From positions 1 through 64,000 of the forward strand of contig NZ_LGHL01000146.1 of assembly GCF_001908205.1 (NCBI RefSeq): a DNA stretch of 64,000 nt. The letters are read 5' to 3'. Each line of letters begins with the position of its first letter. The first letter of the stretch is position 1. Shown here one piece after another: positions 59,973 to 64,000 of this stretch. The position numbers were made by a program, and so were the translations under genes. The notes under the pieces are model-generated. The model saw only the letters and a list, made by a program, of their open reading frames with translations. It did no database searches and was not told where the DNA came from. Origin of the DNA: Bradyrhizobium sp. NAS80.1. Its GTDB lineage: Bacteria > Pseudomonadota > Alphaproteobacteria > Rhizobiales > Xanthobacteraceae.

Positions 59973-60746
59973 TCAGCCGCGCCGTTCGACGGCATTGAGC
60001 TCCACGATCCAGCCGTCCCCGGTGCGGCTTTGGTGGAGCTGCGGCTGAATATTCCAATATTTAGCGGCTTCGGTCAATTCAGCCTCTACATCTTGACCCT
60101 TCAGAAACAACGCTTTTGCGCCCTGGCGCATCAGCGGCTCCGCAAAGCCGATAAGTTGATGTAGCGGAGCCAGTGCTCGCGCGGACACGCAATCAACCGG
60201 GCCAGTGATTCTATCCACATTATCCCCGATCTCAGCGAGATGTACGACCCCTGGAGAAGCGGTGATTCGAATCGCCTCGCGCAGGAACGCCGCCTTCTTG
60301 GCGATTCGCTCGACGAGATGGACGCTCGCGCCCGACGTTCCGGCCATGGCGCAGGCCAGGACTACCCCCGGAAACCCTCCGCCGCTGCCAAGGTCAGCCC
60401 AGCGCTTTGCAGTTGGCGCGAGATCGACGAGCTGAAGCGAATCGGCGATGTGCCGCGTCCAGAGGTGCGGCAGGGTTGAGGGCGCGACGAGATTGGTCTT
60501 GGCCTGCCACTCCCGGAGCAGCGCAATGTAGCGATCGAGCCGGGCTTCCGTTTCATGTGAAACAGGCGCCAGCTTGAGCGCCGCGATCTTGTCGGCGGCG
60601 ATGATGTAGTCCAGCAATTGATCGTTGGCACTCGCCTTGTCGGTCTTCTGGCTGGCCGGCACTGGCCCGGCTCGACGCACGGCCCCCTCGCCCGGCTCAG
60701 GTTGTCGCGATGAAGATCTGCCGCCGCCCGGCCCGCGTTGTTTCAC
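59973..60746 (-). CDS. rsmG: 16S rRNA (guanine-527-N7)-methyltransferase
   Basis: A 257-residue SAM enzyme (GidB) that modifies G527 of 16S rRNA. LVAPSTLPHLWTRHIADSLQ, WADLGSGGGFPGVVLACAMA and CVSARALAPLHQLIGFAEPL are family segments. The N-terminal 55 residues are a low-complexity extension. The start is a GTG at 60746 inside a parS site, and a second parS lies in the codons for VSHET (about residue 62). Loss of this gene gives low-level streptomycin resistance in other bacteria. Confidence 0.93.
   Translation of the reverse strand: MKQRGPGGGRSSSRQPEPGEGAVRRAGPVPASQKTDKASANDQLLDYIIAADKIAALKLAPVSHETEARLDRYIALLREWQAKTNLVAPSTLPHLWTRHIADSLQLVDLAPTAKRWADLGSGGGFPGVVLACAMAGTSGASVHLVERIAKKAAFLREAIRITASPGVVHLAEIGDNVDRITGPVDCVSARALAPLHQLIGFAEPLMRQGAKALFLKGQDVEAELTEAAKYWNIQPQLHQSRTGDGWIVELNAVERRG
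60549..60564. promoter_or_regulatory. parS site inside rsmG
   Basis: CGTTTCATGTGAAACA matches the 16-bp parS consensus TGTTTCACGTGAAACA at 14 of 16 positions. It lies within rsmG, where its codons read VSHET. Confidence 0.8.
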
Positions 60747-60754
60747 GTGAAACG
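60739..60754. promoter_or_regulatory. parS site at the mnmG-rsmG junction
   Basis: TGTTTCACGTGAAACG differs from the parS consensus only in the last base. It overlaps the GTG start codon of rsmG and ends 2 bases before the mnmG stop. Confidence 0.9.
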
Positions 60755-60755
60755 C

Positions 60756-62636
60756 CTATGCGATCGCTTTGGAAGTCTTCCGTGCCTCGCGCCGGAGATA
60801 TGCTGCGAGGATGCCGAGTGCCGCCGGCGTCATGCCGTCGATCCGGCCGGCCTGGCCGACTGTGAACGGCCGCGCCTTCTCCAGTTTGGCCCGCACTTCG
60901 TTGGAGAGGCCCGGAACCTGCTGGTAGTCGACCTCCGATAACACCATCCCCTCGTCCCGCCTGAAGGCTTCGACGTCGGCGCTCTGGCGCTCCAGATAGA
61001 CATCGTATTTGGCGTCGATCTCGAGATGTGTGGCAATGACGGGATCAATGGCCGACAGCTCCGGCCAGATGGCGCGGACCTGGCTCCAGCCGATATCCGG
61101 ATACGCCATCAGCTCGAACGCCGACCGGCGCTGGCCGTCCCGGTTGAGGGACAGCCCGTGCTTGATGGCTTCGTTGGGGGTGATCGTCAGGGACTTCGAG
61201 AGCGTCCGGGCTGCATTCAGGGCGTCCATCTTGGCGCAATGATGCTCGGTTCGGGCACTGCCGACGCATCCCAGTGCAATCCCCTTCTCGGTCAGGCGCT
61301 GATCGGCATTGTCCGCCCGCAGCGTCAGCCGGTATTCGGCCCGAGAGGTGAACATCCGATAGGGTTCGCTGATCCCGCGGGTGACAAGGTCGTCGATCAT
61401 CACGCCGAGATAGCCATCTGCGCGGTCGAACACCGTCAGGGCGCCGCCACCGGCGGAGAGCGCGGCATTCAGGCCGGCCACGATGCCCTGGCCGGCGGCT
61501 TCCTCATATCCGGTGGTGCCGTTGATCTGCCCGGCCAGGAACAGACCGCGGAGACGCTTGGTCTGCAAGGTCGGATCGAGCTCCCGGGGATCGATGTGGT
61601 CGTATTCGATCGCATAGCCCGGACGGACCATCGTCACCCGCTCCAGACCAGGAATGCTGGCGAGGATCGCGAGCTGGACCTCCTCCGGGAGTGAGGTTGA
61701 GATGCCGTTGGGATAGACGGTCGTATCGTCGAGCCCTTCCGGCTCCAGGAAGATCTGGTGGCCGTCCCGGTCACCGAAGCGGACGATCTTGTCCTCGATT
61801 GAGGGGCAATAGCGTGGCCCGGAGCTCTTGATCTGGCCGGAGTACATCGGAGAGCGATGGACGTTGGCCCGGATCACTTCATGGGTCGCGGACGTGGTCC
61901 GGGTGATCCCGCATTGGATCTGCGCCGTCGTGATCCGGTCCGTCATGACCGAGAACGGCTCCGGTGGCTCGTCTCCCGGCTGCATTTCGACCGCCGACCA
62001 GTGGATCGTGGTGCCGTCCAGACGAGGTGGAGTGCCGGTTTTCAGCCGCCCAAGGGTGAATCCGGCACGCTCGAAAGACGAAGACAGGCCCATCGCCGGC
62101 GCTTCACCGACCCGGCCGGCCGGCCAATTCTTCTCACCGAGGTGGATCAGACCGCGAAGAAAGGTGCCGGTAGTGACGACAACTGCCCCTGCCCGGAGCT
62201 CCCGGCCGTCGGCCAGACGGAGGCCGGTCACCCGACCCTCAACCACGATCAGCTCGTCGGCTTCACCCTCGATGACGGAAAGGCCATCGGTCTGTTGGAT
62301 CGCCGCCTGCATTGCCGCGGCATAGAGCTTGCGGTCGGCCTGGGCTCGGGGACCACGGACAGCCGGGCCCTTTCGGCGATTGAGGACACGAAATTGGATG
62401 CCGCCGGCATCGGCGACCCGACCCATGAGACCGTCGAGCGCGTCGACTTCGCGAACCAGATGCCCCTTGCCGAGTCCCCCGATGGCGGGGTTACAGGACA
62501 TTGCGCCGATGGTCGAGAAACGGTGCGTGACCAAAGCGGTCGTCGCGCCCATCCGGGCAGAAGCAGCCGCGGCTTCACAGCCGGCATGACCGCCGCCAAT
62601 GACGATGACGTCGAAGCTCTCTCGCTCTGTTCGCAT
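60756..62636 (-). CDS. mnmG: tRNA uridine-5-carboxymethylaminomethyl modification enzyme MnmG
   Basis: A 626-residue FAD protein (GidA) that with MnmE modifies U34 of tRNAs reading NNA/NNG codons. VIVIGGGHAGCEAAAASARM is the FAD motif. GAMSCNPAIGGLGKGHLVRE, GTFLRGLIHLGEKNWPAGRV, CPSIEDKIVRFGDRDGHQIF and QINGTTGYEEAAGQGIVAGL are conserved segments. Length is normal. It is transcribed towards rsmG-parA-parB, 9 bases from rsmG. Confidence 0.97.
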   Translation of the reverse strand: MRTERESFDVIVIGGGHAGCEAAAASARMGATTALVTHRFSTIGAMSCNPAIGGLGKGHLVREVDALDGLMGRVADAGGIQFRVLNRRKGPAVRGPRAQADRKLYAAAMQAAIQQTDGLSVIEGEADELIVVEGRVTGLRLADGRELRAGAVVVTTGTFLRGLIHLGEKNWPAGRVGEAPAMGLSSSFERAGFTLGRLKTGTPPRLDGTTIHWSAVEMQPGDEPPEPFSVMTDRITTAQIQCGITRTTSATHEVIRANVHRSPMYSGQIKSSGPRYCPSIEDKIVRFGDRDGHQIFLEPEGLDDTTVYPNGISTSLPEEVQLAILASIPGLERVTMVRPGYAIEYDHIDPRELDPTLQTKRLRGLFLAGQINGTTGYEEAAGQGIVAGLNAALSAGGGALTVFDRADGYLGVMIDDLVTRGISEPYRMFTSRAEYRLTLRADNADQRLTEKGIALGCVGSARTEHHCAKMDALNAARTLSKSLTITPNEAIKHGLSLNRDGQRRSAFELMAYPDIGWSQVRAIWPELSAIDPVIATHLEIDAKYDVYLERQSADVEAFRRDEGMVLSEVDYQQVPGLSNEVRAKLEKARPFTVGQAGRIDGMTPAALGILAAYLRREARKTSKAIA

Positions 62637-62681
62637 GGGCGGACTTCTATCGCAGCGGCGGGAAAGCCGGAAGTGGAAACT

Positions 62682-62697
62682 GGGTTCACGTGAAACG
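62682..62697. promoter_or_regulatory. Degenerate parS site
   Basis: GGGTTCACGTGAAACG matches 13 of 16 consensus positions and keeps the core TTCACGTGAA. It lies 46 bases upstream of mnmG. Confidence 0.65.
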
Positions 62698-62722
62698 GAG
62701 CGGCCAGGGTCGAAAGCATTTC

Positions 62723-62747
62723 CGCGAAAACAACCCCATGCAAAGTA
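62723..62747. repeat. 25-base dispersed sequence, copy 2
   Basis: This is identical over 25 bases (CGCGAAAACAAC to ATGCAAAGTA) to 22854-22878, same orientation. It lies between two parS sites in the mnmE-mnmG gap. Confidence 0.65.
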
Positions 62748-62769
62748 GAAGGCACCTTGGACCGATTAA

Positions 62770-62785
62770 CGTTTCACGTGAAACA
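62770..62785. promoter_or_regulatory. parS site
   Basis: CGTTTCACGTGAAACA matches the parS consensus at 15 of 16 positions, in the 478-bp gap between mnmE and mnmG. Confidence 0.9.
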
Positions 62786-62865
62786 AGATGCGTCGGGCGA
62801 TGAAGAGGGTGGTCATTGTGCTTCCGCGCAGTGGCGTCCAGATCGGAGGAGCGGACCACCTCGCC

Positions 62866-62953
62866 CGTCATTGCGAGGGAAGCGAAGCAGTCCAGAATCG
62901 TTCTGCGGAAACAGCCTGGATTGCTTCGTCGCAAAGGGCTCCTCGCAATGACG
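62866..62953. repeat. Dispersed repeat, family D copy 2
   Basis: This has the same ends as 57767: CGTCATTGCGAGGGAAGCGA at the left and GCTCCTCGCAATGACG at the right, with an inner TGGATTGCTTCGTCGC. It sits between two parS sites; apart from these elements the gap 62637-63114 has no gene. Confidence 0.7.
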
Positions 62954-63052
62954 AGATTGAGGTCGCAGCCTGCGTTCCCAACCGTCACCGCTGCCAAGAT
63001 GTGGTCAAATGACCCACGGGAACTTATGAAACCTGAAGCGCCGATCAGGGCG

Positions 63053-63068
63053 TGTTTCACGTGAAACA
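63053..63068. promoter_or_regulatory. Perfect parS site
   Basis: TGTTTCACGTGAAACA is identical to the bacterial parS consensus. It lies 47 bases after the end of mnmE and is the best of five sites within 2.5 kb. Confidence 0.95.
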
Positions 63069-63114
63069 GGTCAAGAGGCGGAACAAGCGCTAGTCCTACA
63101 ATGAAGAACTAGCG

Positions 63115-64000
63115 CTACTTTCCGATACAGAATTTCTGGAATATGGCCCCCAGGACGTCCTCGACGTCCACCCGGCCCAACAGCCGGCCCAGAGCATAGG
63201 CGGCGGCGCGCAGCTCTTCGGCGGCGAGCTCTTCGCCCTCTTCTACAAGGTCGAGACTCCGGCGCAAGCTGTCCGAGGCCCGGCGCAACAAGTCCCGCTG
63301 GCGGGCCCGGGTCACCACGGCGCCCTCGCTGGTTCCAAAAAACTCGGCAGCGAACTTCACGAGGGCATCGACCAATTCGGGAATGCCGTCCCCCCCGGCT
63401 CGCCGAGATACCAAACTCGCCGCGCGGCCCGACTTCCCCGGCCCCACCGAGATCAATCTTGTTGCGCACGATCCAGACCGACCCGCTGGACCGATCGCTC
63501 TTGTCGACGGACTTCCACAACGACCGCGATGCGTCGGGATCGACGGCCTGCCCCCCCTCCACCAGCCACAGCACGAGGTCAGCGTCTTCGGCTCGCGCCC
63601 GCGCCCGGCGCACACCCTCCTGCTCGACCGGATCATCCGTCTCGCGAATGCCGGCGGTGTCGATCACCGTGACCGGGTAGCCGTCAAGATCGAGCTGCAC
63701 CTCGATCACGTCGCGCGTGGTGCCGGCGTGCGGCGAAACGATCGCGACCTCGCGACGCGCGAGCTGATTGATCAGCGTCGACTTGCCGACGTTCGGCTCG
63801 CCGGCGATCGCGACCACCAGGCCCTCGCGCAGGCGTTCAGCTTGTCCCTGTGCCGCAAGGACTTCTGTGATTTCACCATACAGGGATTTGATCGCCTTGA
63901 CGGCCGGCGCCCTCAACTCGGCGGGGACGTCGCCTTCATCGGAGAAATCGATGCCCGCCTCGATCAGCGCCGAAGCCTCGATGATGCGCTCACGCCAGTC
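63115..64000 (-). pseudogene. mnmE: tRNA modification GTPase MnmE, C-terminal part, frameshifted
   Basis: This is the MnmE (TrmE) GTPase, partner of MnmG; the N-terminal folate-binding domain lies past 64000. G1 GEPNVGKSTLINQLA, the G2-region AGTTRDVIEVQL, G3 DTAGIRETDDPVE and G4 NKID are intact. The frame is then lost in a run of seven C on the plus strand at 63390-63396. The remaining helical part, IPELVDALVKFAAEFFGTSE and so on to the canonical C-terminal CIGK, continues in the next frame to a TAG at 63115-63117. Removing one base gives an uninterrupted protein. As with gpsA, an assembly error is the likeliest reason. Confidence 0.88.

Overview
The window looks like chromosomal DNA of a high-GC alphaproteobacterium, most probably Bradyrhizobium or a close relative in the Nitrobacteraceae. 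The basis is gene content and order: the block leuS-lptE-holA / parB-parA-rsmG-mnmG-mnmE with parS sites, the rsmB-heparinase-purH run, two glnK-amtB pairs in tandem, DUF2239 and DUF1674 proteins, and many small palindromic intergenic repeats. The genus is inferred from memory of such genomes; no search was run. The parS cluster at the right end suggests the replication origin lies beyond that edge.

Layout. 1-6050: 3' end of gpsA, an EVE protein, a class III adenylate cyclase, an SRPBCC protein, a topoisomerase IB and acetyl-CoA synthetase. 6467-13107: an L,D-transpeptidase, a nuclease-like membrane protein, an SdhAF4-type assembly factor, then rsmB, a heparinase-like protein and purH, with a candidate ZTP riboswitch ahead of purH. 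13164-23942: transporters (UMF1-type, MFS, MATE), gamma-glutamyltransferase, GST, DUF2239, a DsbA-fold isomerase, a PanE-type reductase and an epimerase. 24019-26076: tRNA-Gly(GCC), a CnoX-like thioredoxin and a LON-domain protein.

26094-32210 is the most accessory-looking part: porin, FMN-binding protein, ApbE flavin transferase and a small membrane protein form one tight minus-strand unit, next to a cytochrome b and a small secreted protein. It reads as an extracytosolic flavin/heme redox system. Beside it a TetR regulator is divergent from a membrane protein, with two matched operator palindromes between them.

32372-45652: Trm112-like protein, UbiH-type hydroxylase, TesB thioesterase, a GYF-domain membrane protein, glnK1-amtB1, glnK2-amtB2, a GFA protein, and aminotransferase-ftsK-lolA with a CtrA-type box upstream. 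45947-53304: exonuclease III, a cyclic-nucleotide-binding protein, a CenR-like response regulator, a second L,D-transpeptidase, a FAH-type hydratase, a YggS-type PLP protein and two diguanylate cyclases. 53498-64000: leuS, lptE, holA and the chromosome-partitioning/tRNA-modification cluster, ending inside mnmE.

Three conserved genes (gpsA, the FAH-type hydratase, mnmE) each carry an apparent +1 frameshift in a run of six or seven C/G. All three are repaired by deleting one base, which points to homopolymer errors in the assembly more than to real gene decay. No insertion sequence, prophage or CRISPR array was seen.
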